DNA of 10,120 bases from Eimeria necatrix. Taxonomy: Eukaryota; Apicomplexa; Conoidasida; Eucoccidiorida; Eimeriidae. Both the position numbers and the translations under genes were made by a program. The first letter of the stretch is position 1. Every line of letters starts with the position of its first letter. Below the pieces are notes generated by a model. The model saw only the letters and a program-made list of their open reading frames with translations, searched no databases and was not told where the DNA came from. This document shows positions 1-7,370 of this stretch, piece after piece. The stretch covers positions 1 to 10,120 of the forward strand of contig NW_013651987.1 in assembly GCF_000499385.1 (NCBI RefSeq), in the 5' to 3' direction.

Positions 1-58
1 GAGCTGCTGCTGCTGCTGCAGCAGCGGGAGAGGTGCTGCTGCTGCTGCTGCTGCTGCG
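1..58 (+). repeat. CTG tracts at the left window edge
   Basis: Two CTG runs (about 4-22 and 35-58) are separated by CAGCGGGAGAGG. The element may extend left of the window. Confidence 0.9.
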
Positions 59-85
59 GGAGCAGGCGGTGTCTTTGGAGGCAGA

Positions 86-99
86 GGTGTCTAGACACC
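86..99. repeat. Palindrome GGTGTCTAGACACC
   Basis: Perfect 14-base palindrome and a member of the dispersed GGTGT-NNNN-ACACC family. It lies between CTG tracts and has no gene assigned. Confidence 0.85.
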
Positions 100-180
100 C
101 CCGCGCGTGCAACGGCGACCCAGACAAAGGCGCAACTGCTGCCTGCTGCAGCCGCAGGCAATGACCGGCAGCCGCGAGCC

Positions 181-181
<1 letters not shown>

Positions 182-224
<43 letters not shown>
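182..224 (+). repeat. CTG tract, about 14 units
   Basis: A pure CTG run inside GC-rich sequence. A poly-Leu frame crosses it on the + strand and a poly-Ser frame on the - strand, but neither has a domain around it. Confidence 0.93.
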
Positions 225-535
225 GGCGCGGGAAGACGAAGCCGCCAAGGCCTGCAACTCGCGAGGAAACTCCGCAAGAACTTCCTTTTAAAATGCAAAC
301 TTTCTTTCCTTTTCGCAAACGCCGCCCGCGAGCCCGCCGCTGAGCACCGCTGCTGCTGCCATGACCAGCGCCGACGCCGGCAGCGAGGAGGGGAGCCCCG
401 CGAGCACCGCGGCCGATCCAACGCTCCAAACCCCTTTCTCCACTTTTAAAACCCATTTAATACTTCTTCGCAAAAAAAAATTAACTAAAACCCGCCAAAA
501 AAGCGCCGAAAACCGAATTTACGCGCCCTCCCCGC

Positions 536-549
536 GGTGTCTAGACAGC
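536..549. repeat. Palindrome family copy GGTGTCTAGACAGC
   Basis: One base differs from the perfect palindrome at 86-99 (C to G near the end). It shares the CTAG centre with that copy. Confidence 0.7.
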
Positions 550-1051
550 TGGCTCGGGGGGAGCACCGCGAACTCCGCCGCGCAACTCCACACGCCAAAC
601 TTTGCGCCGCCAGTCCCCCCGAAAATTCATTTTAATTCTTAATTTCCTTTTTTCAAATCCATTCGGAAAGAACCAGCGAAAAGCCGCCGCAAAAAAACCC
701 CGATCCCAGCCCCTGGCTCCTGTCTTGCAGCACCCTGCAGCCTCGCAGATCCGCCACCCATTCGCCCGCTTTTTCGTGAAGTTTCCTTTCCGTTGACTTC
801 CAACTTTGCAATCCGCTCCAAAATAACGCGTTCCACACTCAAGACTTGCCAGATCCGGCAGCTGCGCCACTCGCAGACTAGCTGCTGCTGCTGCTGCTGC
901 TCCGCTGCCGCTGCTGAATTTTCCCGGTTTTCAGCTCCGTAATAGTCCTTTTTAGGCTTTTTTCCCAGTTTTTAAGATTATTTTCTCCTCTTTCGAGTCA
1001 AATGTGGCGCCGATTTCGCGTTTTCCGACGGCGGTCCACGAACGCACCCCG

Positions 1052-1065
1052 GGTGTATGTACACC
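1052..1065. repeat. Palindrome family copy GGTGTATGTACACC
   Basis: Arms GGTGTA/TACACC are intact around a TG centre. It sits at the junction between mixed-composition DNA and the A-rich block. Confidence 0.85.
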
Positions 1066-1130
1066 AGAGCGCATCTTGCCTCCGCACACACCCTCTCCAG
1101 CACTTCACTTTTTCGCGTTCTCCTCCAATT

Positions 1131-1164
1131 AAATTAATGCCAATTATCAAATTAATGCCAATTA
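1131..1164 (+). repeat. 18-base-period direct repeat AAATTAATGCCAATTA
   Basis: The 16-base word occurs at 1131-1146 and again at 1149-1164 with no mismatch. Confidence 0.88.
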
Positions 1165-1790
1165 AGTTTTAATCTGCAGAAAACAGAAAGTCTGCAAATG
1201 CGGCAGAGTCGGTGGGCTGTACAGACACTGAAAGAGGGTTGACTGCACAGGAGGGAAAGCAATTCCCAGTGGGAATAAAAGTGCAAAAAGTGGAAACTTG
1301 AGTTGAAATAATTTCTTTAATTCAAATAATAATCCCCAGAAAAGGACTTCTAATAAGGACATTCAAGATTTTAAAAACTTTTAAAAACTTCAGTTGAACA
1401 TTCGAATTCAAAAGTCGAAACCAGAAATCCACTTCGAGGTGTTGGCAGAAAAATTTCCAAAATAAATAAATTTGAATTAAAATAAATTGCAAAAATAAAA
1501 CTCAAGACAAACAGGGGCCCCACGTTGGGCAGTTGCTGCTGTTTACAAAGAAAATGAATTTAATTTCAAAAACAAAAATGCAATTTAAATAAAACAAAAA
1601 AAATTAAATTTTAAAAATAATGCCACTAATGCCAGCAGCAAATGGCCAAGGCCAAATGGCAAAAGCAAAAGTTGCAAAAAGTCCAAAAGTGTAATTGCTG
1701 CACTTTTCGCAATTATGAAAATAAATTAAAAGACAAATATTAATTTATTTTATTTTTATTAGCAGCAAAAAAATATTCATTTTTAAAATC
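1165..1790. other. A-rich low-complexity DNA, no gene seen
   Basis: Dominated by AAAATAAAT, TTTAAAAAC and GGCAAAAGCAAAAG patterns with frequent stops. It contains one copy of a 48-base dispersed repeat (1472-1519). Confidence 0.7.
1472..1519 (+). repeat. 48-base dispersed repeat, copy 1
   Basis: Starts TTGAATTAAAATAAA and ends ACAGGGGCC. It matches 3102-3149 with three mismatches, in the same orientation, inside an otherwise similar A-rich context. Confidence 0.88.
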
Positions 1791-1917
1791 CTAAGATGGC
1801 ATTTTTCAGAAAAGTAAAAAAAGAAAGAAGTGCTGCTAATGGCATTAATGGCAGCAGCAGCGAAAATGAAAGCAGCAAAAGCAAAAACAAATCAATCGAC
1901 ACAGAAATAGCAGCAAC

Positions 1918-1919
1918 AA

Positions 1920-1993
<74 letters not shown>
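1918..1993 (+). repeat. CAG tract, about 25 units
   Basis: CAG with two CAA interruptions. The + strand frame 1796-2071 crossing it is Lys/Ser-rich then poly-Ala and looks like low-complexity noise rather than a gene, though a small secreted or nuclear repeat protein cannot be formally excluded. Confidence 0.92.
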
Positions 1994-1994
<1 letters not shown>

Positions 1995-2102
1995 TGCAAA
2001 AAAAAAGAAAAAAGTCCAAAAAACCAGAAAGCTGCCAAAAGGAATGCCAGAAGCCAGAACAGCAGCGCTGAAAAACAGAAGAGAAATTTAAAAAAAAAAT
2101 CA

Positions 2103-2405
2103 ACTTTTTTTCTTTTTCTTTTTTGTTTCTTTTCTGTTTCCTCTTTTTGTCTCTTGTTTGTATCTTTCTTATATCTTTTTTTTCCTTTTTTCTTTTTTTT
2201 TCTCCTCTTTTGTCTCCTTTTCTGTTTTCTTTTTGCTTCTTTTTGTCTTTTTTTTGATTCTTCTTTATTGCCTTTTTGATTCTTCTTTATCTCCTCTTCA
2301 TTTCCTTTTTTTGTCTCCTTTCTATCTCCTTTTTTATCTCTTTTTGTCTTTCTTTTTGTCTCTCTTTTTGTCTCCTTTTTGTCTTCTTTTTGCCTCTTTT
2401 TTTGC
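2103..2405 (+). repeat. Pyrimidine-rich block (T-rich with TCTCC and TTTTTGTC)
   Basis: About 300 bases almost free of A on the + strand, built from CTTTTTGTCTCC-like words. The long open frame on the opposite strand (Lys/Arg/Glu/Gln-rich) is a product of this composition. Confidence 0.9.
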
Positions 2406-2431
2406 TCAAACAAAAGAAATTGAAATGAAGT

Positions 2432-2571
2432 TCTTGCTGCTGCTGCAGCAGCAGCAGCAGCAGCAACAGCAGCAATAGCAGCAACAGAGGCCGCAGCAGC
2501 ACCAAAAGCAGCGGCACGAGCAGCCATTAGCAGCAGCAGCCGGACCAGCAGCAGCACCAGAGGCAGCAGCA

Positions 2572-2607
<36 letters not shown>

Positions 2608-2690
2608 CCAGCAGCAGCACCAGCAGCAGCACCAGCAGCAGCAGCAAAGGCAGTAAAAACAGCAGCAGCAGCAGCAGCAGCAACAAGAAG
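2432..2690 (+). repeat. CAG-rich block with CACCAG and CAACAG variants
   Basis: Nearly continuous CAG with interspersed CAC, CAA and GCC. All three minus-strand frames read as homopolymers (poly-Leu, poly-Ala, poly-Cys), which marks it as repeat and not gene. Confidence 0.92.
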
Positions 2691-2743
2691 AGCAAATCTG
2701 CTGTTAGGGGCGACCCGCACCTCACTTCTCGTAGGGTTTGTTG

Positions 2744-2790
2744 TTTAGGGTTTAGGGTTTAGGGTTTAGGGTTTAGGGTTTAGGGTTTAG
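2744..2790 (+). repeat. Telomere-like TTTAGGG array
   Basis: Six perfect heptamers plus TTTAG, G-rich on the + strand. Orientation is opposite to the array at 3611-3673. Confidence 0.96.
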
Positions 2791-2814
2791 AATTATGAGT
2801 TTTTTGCCTTTTCT

Positions 2815-3540
2815 TTTTCAAACGGAGACAACAAAAGGAAACAAAATAAAATTACAAAAAGAAAAGGAGAAATTTAAAAAGAAAAAAAGAAATTAAAAAA
2901 GAGAAAAAGAAATTAGAAAAGAAGACAAAAAGAGACGAAAAGGAATAAAAGGAATTAAAAAGAATTAAACAGATTTAGAAATAATTAAAACAATTGAAAA
3001 AGTTAAAAAATAATTTTAAAGACTTCAAAAAGATAAAATGCATTTCAAAAAGAATTAAAAGAAGATGAAAAGTACAGAAAACTTTTCAAAAATTAAAAAA
3101 ATTGAATTAAAATAAACTGCAAAAATAAAACTCAACATAAACAGGGGCCGGAGTTTAAAAGAAATAAAAGGAGATAAATAAAAGAATTAAAAAGGAATTG
3201 AAAAGAATAAAAAGAATAAAAAAGAATTCAAAAAATAATTCAAAAAAGAATTCAAAAAAGAATTTAAAAATAAAAGAATGAAAAAGAATCAAAAGGAATT
3301 AAAAGGAATAAAAAAAGAATAAAAAGAATTGACAGAATTAAAAAGAATTAAAAGAGTAAAAGAATTAAAAGAATGAAAGAATTAAAAAAATTTAAGGAAT
3401 TAAAAAAAAAGCAAAAGAATGAAAAGTCAAAAGGGAGAGAAAAGGAAATTAAAAGAAATGAAATAAAAAGAAATACAAAAGAAAAAAAGAGAAAAAAGAA
3501 AAAGAAAAAAAAGCAAAAGACAAAACGAAAGACTTCTATT
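2815..3540 (+). repeat. Purine-rich block (AAAAGAATTAAAAG words)
   Basis: More than 700 bases of AAAAG, GAATTAAAA and GACAAAAAGAG words on the + strand. Open frames such as 3373-3588 are Lys-rich products of composition. The GAGACAAAAAG vocabulary is the complement of that in the block 2103-2405. Confidence 0.88.
3102..3149 (+). repeat. 48-base dispersed repeat, copy 2
   Basis: Partner of 1472-1519. Because the repeat ends in the non-simple word ACAGGGGCC, the match is not explained by A-richness alone. Confidence 0.88.
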
Positions 3541-3610
3541 TTAAATCCTTTTTACATTCAATTCAAAACTTTAAATATTTCCATTTGAACAAAAGTGGCG
3601 GCAGCTCAAA

Positions 3611-3673
3611 CCTAAACCCTAAACCCTAAACCCTAAACCCTAAACCCTAAACCCTAAACCCTAAACCCTAAAA
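3611..3673 (+). repeat. Telomere-like CCCTAAA array
   Basis: About nine perfect heptamers, C-rich on the + strand, closing the purine-rich block on its right side. Confidence 0.96.
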
Positions 3674-3814
3674 TGTTGCTCTAAATTATGTTATTCTTCT
3701 CTGCGTCCCCATTTATCTGCTTCCTCTTCCACTACTAAATAAATAAATTTTTCCCTTTTAGTTTTTTCCTAAAAATAAAAGAATAGTAAAAGTAATTGCA
3801 GCTAGGACTCGAGC

Positions 3815-3852
<38 letters not shown>

Positions 3853-3853
3853 A
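3815..3853 (+). repeat. CTG tract
   Basis: About 12 units followed by CTACTGCTGCCAGTAGCAG. The flanking sequence 3674-3814 is AT-rich, with stops in all frames. Confidence 0.92.
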
Positions 3854-3859
3854 CTGCTG

Positions 3860-4245
3860 CCAGTAGCAGTAGCTGCTGCGCCGCTGCAGCTGCAGCCTGT
3901 ACTTGGGTCATTTCCGCTGAAATAAAAAGAGCAGATCAAAAAAATAAAAGTAAAAACATTTATTTTAAATAAATAAAGTTTCTTGAAGCAGATTTGCATG
4001 CATCGCGGGCTGCGCAGCGCAGAAAGCCCGCCGCCGCTGCTGCTGCTGCTGCTGCTGCTGCTGCAGCGCAGCAGACGCCGCAGCAGAAACTCGGAAATAG
4101 AAAGTGCTGCATGCATTAAAACTATTTATTCTTTTATTTTGGAGGCCTGGAGGCGGATGGAGAAACCTTTGCATGCGAGCAGCTCGTGTGGACCACTGGT
4201 CACGTCCTGGGTGCTGCAGTGACACCGCGAGGTGTTGCTGCTGCA

Positions 4246-4280
<35 letters not shown>

Positions 4281-4357
4281 AGGATGCTGCGCCTCGTTTG
4301 AAGCGCTTTTTGTATTTAGTTTGATTATTCTCCAAATTGAAGTTGCTGCTGCTTTCT
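3860..4357. other. Unassigned segment with CTG tracts (4036-4065, 4236-4281) and TGCATGCA elements
   Basis: Alternates AT-rich stretches with GC-rich islands around CTG runs. TGCATGC(A) occurs at 3995-4002, 4108-4115 and 4170-4176. Islands such as 4141-4240 could be small unrecognised exons or a promoter of the UBL3-like gene, but no homology or reliable splice pair was found. Confidence 0.45.
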
Positions 4358-4472
4358 CTAAACCCTAAACCCTAAAAACAAATGGTTTGGCTGCTGCTGC
4401 TTCCGGGTGGCAGCAGCAACGACGCAGCGGCTGCTGCGCAAGGGTCTAGGGTCACCTCGCAGATCCTGCACC

Positions 4473-4523
4473 CCAAACCCTAAACCCCAAACCCTAAACC
4501 CTAAACCCTAAACCCTAAACCCT
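4473..4523 (+). repeat. AAACCCT array immediately upstream of the UBL3-like start
   Basis: Seven units, the first two separated by a CCCC variant, end four bases before the ATG at 4528. The array is therefore either 5' UTR/promoter or the end of an unseen intron. Shorter AAACCCT copies lie at about 4358-4376. Confidence 0.93.
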
Positions 4524-4527
4524 CCAG

Positions 4528-5050
4528 ATGGACTGCGTGGCCAAGCTTAAATCGTTTGCAAGAGTCAAAACCTCCGAAGAAAAACAAATGGCTCACATCA
4601 AATTCATCTTTTCCAACTGCAGCCAAAGCCCCATTGACGTCTCCTACGACGTAAGCCAAACCCTAAACCCTAAACCCTAAACCCTAAACCCTAAACCCTA
4701 AACCCTAAACCCTAGGCCCTAGCGCTAAGCCCTGGAATCTGGCAAGCCGCCCTTTAACGGGCTCGCGAGGCTCTGCTGCCTCCGCAAACCCTAAACCCTA
4801 AACCCTAAACCCTAAACCCTAAACCCTAAACCCTACCAAGCCTTACTAAACCCTCCTATAACTCCCTCTGAATGCTGTCGCAGCTCCTTCTAAACCCTAC
4901 CAACCCGAAACCCTAAACCCTACTAAACCCTCCCTAAACCCTAAACCCTCAAACCCTTTTAAACCCCCGCAAACCCTTGAAACCGCCGCAAACCCTCCTG
5001 AGTCCCCCTAAGCCCCCGTAAACGCTCCTGCGCTCTAAAAACGCACAACC

Positions 5051-5100
<50 letters not shown>

Positions 5101-5387
5101 AGGCGGAGAAGACTCTGCAGGAGGTGAAGGCGGACCTGCTGCTGCTGCAGTGGCGGCAGGCGCTGGGGCCCTCCAAAGAGCTGCTGCGGCTGCGGCTGTT
5201 TTGCTGCGGCCGGGAAATGCTGGACTCCCGCAGGCTGCGGGACTACCCTGTGGGGCCCCACAGGGGGGCCCCCACGGCCTGCCACGTCTTCCTGGTCTTC
5301 AGGGACAGCAGCAGCTGCAGCAGCAGCAGCAGCAGCAGCAGCAGCTGCAACGCCCACACCGCCCGGTGCATGTGCACCATCGCCTGA
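4528..5387 (+). CDS. UBL3/MUB-type membrane-anchored ubiquitin-fold protein, two exons, C-terminal CaaX box
   Basis: Spliced gene: exon 1 is 4528-4650 (41 codons, donor GTAAGC) and exon 2 is 5103-5387 (acceptor CTGCAG, phase 0, stop TGA), giving about 135 residues; human UBL3 has about 117. The ubiquitin-like fold spans roughly residues 23-109. It opens with strand HIKFIFSN, followed by the helix TLQEVKADLLLLQW (Trp 58), a Pro-Ser loop, LRLRLFCCGREMLDS, the LRDYP turn, and the closing strand HVFLVFRD. The order of W, LRL, GR-x-L and HV matches the UBL3/MUB family. Residues 110-123 are an AGC-encoded serine run, and the protein ends RCMCTIA. CTIA fits a CaaX prenylation box, with an extra Cys two residues upstream. 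Family members are lipid-anchored at membranes and recruit or sort partner proteins; that role is inferred here. The start could instead be the Met at 4588 (AAATGG context), which gives 115 residues. A CAG just before the 4528 ATG could also be an acceptor for an unseen 5' exon. Confidence 0.8.
4658..4714 (+). repeat. Telomere-like AAACCCT array
   Basis: About eight head-to-tail heptamers, nearly perfect, begin seven bases after the donor site of the UBL3-like gene. The end decays into CCTAGGCCCTAG. It is internal, not a chromosome end, because coding sequence flanks it. Confidence 0.95.
4786..5030 (+). repeat. Telomere-like AAACCCT array, perfect then degenerate
   Basis: Seven perfect heptamers run to about 4835. 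A 195-base tail of decayed units follows (ACCAAGCC, ACTAAACCCTCC, AAACCCTTTTAAACCCCCG and similar). The graded decay suggests older units to the right. Confidence 0.9.
5054..5102 (+). repeat. CTG tract at the 3' splice site of the UBL3-like gene
   Basis: About 16 CTG units end in CAG at the inferred acceptor. The tract occupies the place where a polypyrimidine tract is expected. Confidence 0.9.
5304..5346 (+). repeat. AGC/CAG tract inside exon 2, coding poly-serine
   Basis: In the frame fixed by the ubiquitin fold, this tract reads SSSC then nine Ser and Cys. It sits between the end of the fold and the CaaX tail, so length changes in multiples of three would be tolerated. It is an example of the homopolymeric amino-acid repeats known in Eimeria proteins. 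Confidence 0.85.
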
Positions 5388-5390
5388 GCT

Positions 5391-5428
<38 letters not shown>

Positions 5429-5486
5429 TGCTGCAACGCCCACGCCGCCCGATGCATGTGCACCATCGCCTGAGCTGCAGCAGCAG
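5345..5486 (+). repeat. 86-base-offset duplication of the CaaX-coding tail
   Basis: The segment starting CTGCAACGCCCAC at 5345 recurs at 5431, with two mismatches over about 56 bases (A/G in CACACC versus CACGCC, G/A in CCCGGTGC versus CCCGATGC). Both copies encode CNAH-x-ARCMCTIA followed by TGA. The first copy is the true C-terminus. The second lies after the stop and in another frame, because 86 is not a multiple of three. A CAG tract (about 5391-5429) separates them. Confidence 0.9.
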
Positions 5487-5778
5487 CAGCTGCGCCGCTT
5501 AGGCTGCTGTTGCGGCTGCTGCAGATGCGGCTGCAGGCGTTGTTGCAGTCGCTGTTGCTGCTGCTGCGCCTGCTGCTGCTGCAGGCGCTGATGCTGCTGC
5601 TGCTGCAGTTGCTGCTGCGGCGACTCGTGTCGCTGCAGTGGCTGCCGCAGCTCCTGCTGCTGCTGCGCCTCGTGCTGAGTTGCCGCTGCTGCAACTGCTG
5701 CTACTGCTGAGGCGGCAGCCGCTCCCGCAGCTGCTGCAGCTGCTGCTGCTGCAGCTGCTGCTGCTGCAGCAGCCCATT
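5484..5778. repeat. Degenerate CTG/CAG-rich block downstream of the UBL3-like gene
   Basis: CTG, GCTGCAG, TTGCTG and CGGCTG units dominate 295 bases. Several frames are open on both strands only because these triplets lack stops. No conserved domain was recognised, so this is treated as 3' flank or 3' UTR. Confidence 0.75.
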
Positions 5779-5784
5779 TGATGC

Positions 5785-6142
5785 TGCGCTGCTGCAGCGT
5801 CTGCGCAGAGAGGGAACAGAACCCGGCTTTGACTCCGCAGAAATAACTTTATTACAATTATAGTCTTACTTGCAATTTTAATTTTTAATTTATTTGCACT
5901 TCCAGTTTTATTTATAGATCTTTTTTCGTGATTGGATTCTGTTAATTGTTTTAGAATATTTCCGTTTTAGTTATTTTCATGCAAAGTTTAAATTTCGTTC
6001 AGTTCTTCCTGGAATAATTGTCTCCATGATTTTATTTTTATTATTCACTTTCTAGTATTTACAAATGCAGCCTAATATATCTTTTTAATTTGGTCTGCAG
6101 ATCTACCTTAATCCATCACATTCCTTATTTACAATTAGTGCA

Positions 6143-6194
<52 letters not shown>

Positions 6195-6360
6195 AAGGTG
6201 CAATTGTGTCTGCTTCTCGTGCTGCTTTGCTCACACAGAATGCGGAAATTCAATTTTTTATAACTATGTACTTTCTAAGTTACATAAATAGGATATGGAT
6301 ATGTTTTATTTTGTTTTTTTGCCTCCATTTGACTTATAAATAATTAATTAATTTACAGTT
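5785..6360. other. AT-rich intergenic DNA, no gene seen
   Basis: TTATTTT and AATTTAAT-like sequence with stops in all frames, apart from the CAG tract at 6140. It separates the UBL3-like gene 3' flank from the palindrome cluster. Confidence 0.7.
6140..6193 (+). repeat. CAG tract in AT-rich intergenic DNA
   Basis: About 17 units with one GAAGCAG interruption. Both sides are AT-rich and stop-dense, so it is not coding. Confidence 0.93.
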
Positions 6361-6405
6361 TTGCATGCATGCACATACGACTGTCCACCTGCGAAGTGAG
6401 TTTCA

Positions 6406-6419
6406 GGTGTATGTACACT
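6406..6419. repeat. Palindrome family copy GGTGTATGTACACT
   Basis: Matches the family consensus except for the last base. It lies 37 bases after a TGCATGCATGCA element in AT-rich intergenic DNA. Confidence 0.75.
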
Positions 6420-6555
6420 GCCTCGTGCACAAAAGCGTGCAGCACATGTTCACTATTATATTTACATGCAGAATATGTTTTATTTTTGCATGCAACAACC
6501 GCGCTAGAAACTGCATTTAAATGTCTCTTTATGAGTGCATTAATGCATAATATGA

Positions 6556-6621
6556 GGTGTACAGACACCGCAAAGGTCTGCGGTGTCTGTACACCCGTAG
6601 TGCTTGGGGTGTCTGTACACT
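6556..6621. repeat. Three palindrome copies in a 26-base-period array
   Basis: Copies start at 6556 (GGTGTACAGACACC), 6582 (GGTGTCTGTACACC) and 6608 (GGTGTCTGTACACT). Both steps are exactly 26 bases. The first copy is the exact reverse complement of the second. The spacers differ in sequence, so the period is not due to a simple tandem duplication. Confidence 0.9.
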
Positions 6622-7017
6622 CGAGCTGCGCGGAACACTAGCGGCAACCCAGAAGGCTAGAAAGAAGTGCCTTTTGGTGTCAAAATAAAAAATAATATTT
6701 CAAAAATAGTTTATAGTTTTGTTTCTGTTTTGTTGTGCAACTTCAACGGGCCAGAAATACCCCAAACCCTCATGGGCGCAGAGGCCGGGCTTGTGTGCTG
6801 TTCGTAGACTCTTGCAGATATACTTTCATTTTTACTTCTAATTATTTTTATATTTGTTTTTATACTTGTTTTTGATATTTATGCAGATATTTACACTCAT
6901 ATTTGTGCATAAATGTACATATAAATGTACTTACATGTACCTATGCATGCCTCATATATAGCTTCTCACATGCAAGTATGCTTTTGCATTTTCATATTTA
7001 CTTTTACTGACACTTGA

Positions 7018-7079
7018 GGTGTATATACAGTTTCTTTGCATGCATTTACGTCCGCAGATGCTTATGGTGTACGTACAGC
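7018..7079. repeat. Two degenerate palindrome copies flanking a TGCATGCA element
   Basis: GGTGTATATACAGT (7018-7031) and GGTGTACGTACAGC (7066-7079) both vary only at the right end. TGCATGCA lies between them at 7037-7044. Confidence 0.7.
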
Positions 7080-7138
7080 AGAGAAGCACATACTTTAACT
7101 CTGTAATGTATTTGTATAATAATACATGTGTTTTTATA

Positions 7139-7235
7139 TTTCTAAATACATATATATATTACACACATATATATATAATATGCATTTCCCAATATATATT
7201 ATATTTCTGGAATATATAAATATATATATTATTTT
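7139..7235. repeat. AT/TA microsatellite-like segment
   Basis: Dominated by TATATATA, ATATAATATGC and AATATATAAATATATATATT. The surrounding 6660-7330 sequence is AT-rich without recognisable coding content. Confidence 0.8.
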
Positions 7236-7370
7236 TGCAAAATATATGAAGTATACTGAAAAAAAAAAAACCAAGTGCATGTACCTTTATACATTTGAAC
7301 ATGAATATACTTGTACACATTATAAACTCCGCCCCCCCATATCACAAACCTTCAGACGGAGACTGCCGCT

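Larger units (their letters stand above)
225..1100. other. Mixed-composition DNA without a recognised gene
   Basis: GC-rich patches (CGCCGCCCGCGAGCCCGCCGC) alternate with A/T homopolymer runs. Short open frames occur on both strands, but none matches a family I recognise and none has paired splice signals I could defend. It also holds a CTG tract at about 881-902 and palindrome copies at 536 and 1052. Confidence 0.5.
4651..5102 (+). other. Intron of the UBL3-like gene, made of telomere-like and CTG repeats
   Basis: The intron starts GTAAGC and ends CTGCTGCAG. It keeps the frame (phase 0) and joins the first strand of the ubiquitin fold to its helix. The interior holds perfect AAACCCT arrays (4658-4714, 4786-4835), then degenerate copies to about 5030. 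The last 49 bases are an almost pure CTG run that becomes the acceptor. No exon-like sequence is visible inside. Confidence 0.78.
6360..7080. promoter_or_regulatory. Intergenic cluster of palindromes and TGCATGCA elements
   Basis: Six GGTGT-NNNN-ACACC family copies and TGCATGC(A) elements at 6362-6373, 6487-6494, 6944-6950 and 7037-7044 fall in about 700 bases with no gene. TGCATGCA is a known binding core for an apicomplexan AP2 (ApiAP2) factor in Plasmodium. A regulatory or structural role here is inference only. Confidence 0.35.

Noticed and set aside
541..870. 109-codon - strand frame
   Set aside because: Equal-length overlapping frames occur on both strands here, with no recognisable domain. 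It has no better claim than its shadows.
1796..2071. 91-codon + strand frame with basic and Ser-rich start and poly-Ala
   Set aside because: The content follows the A-rich and CAG composition of the DNA. No conserved motif was recognised and the frame ends soon after the repeat.
1892..2725. 277-codon open frame on the - strand
   Set aside because: It reads as homopolymers of Leu and Ala then Lys/Arg/Glu/Gln repeats, and spans three different simple-repeat blocks. The openness comes from triplet composition; there is no domain and no splice context.
3373..3588. 71-codon Lys-rich + strand frame
   Set aside because: Produced by AAAAG repeats, with no independent support.
3965..4335. Possible small exons on either strand around the CTG islands
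   Set aside because: No frame matched a known family, and the candidate splice signals were too weak to choose among many CAG-rich options.
4658..5030. A true chromosome end
   Set aside because: Telomere-like arrays here are short, occur in both orientations across the window, and are flanked by coding exons. They are internal repeats.
5499..5777. Ser/Ala- or Leu-rich frames downstream of the UBL3-like gene
   Set aside because: Several frames are open on both strands at once because CTG/CAG-like triplets lack stops. No domain was found.
6556..6621. CRISPR-like array
   Set aside because: There are only three 14-base palindromic units with 12-base spacers, in a genome with eukaryotic introns. 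The geometry does not fit CRISPR.
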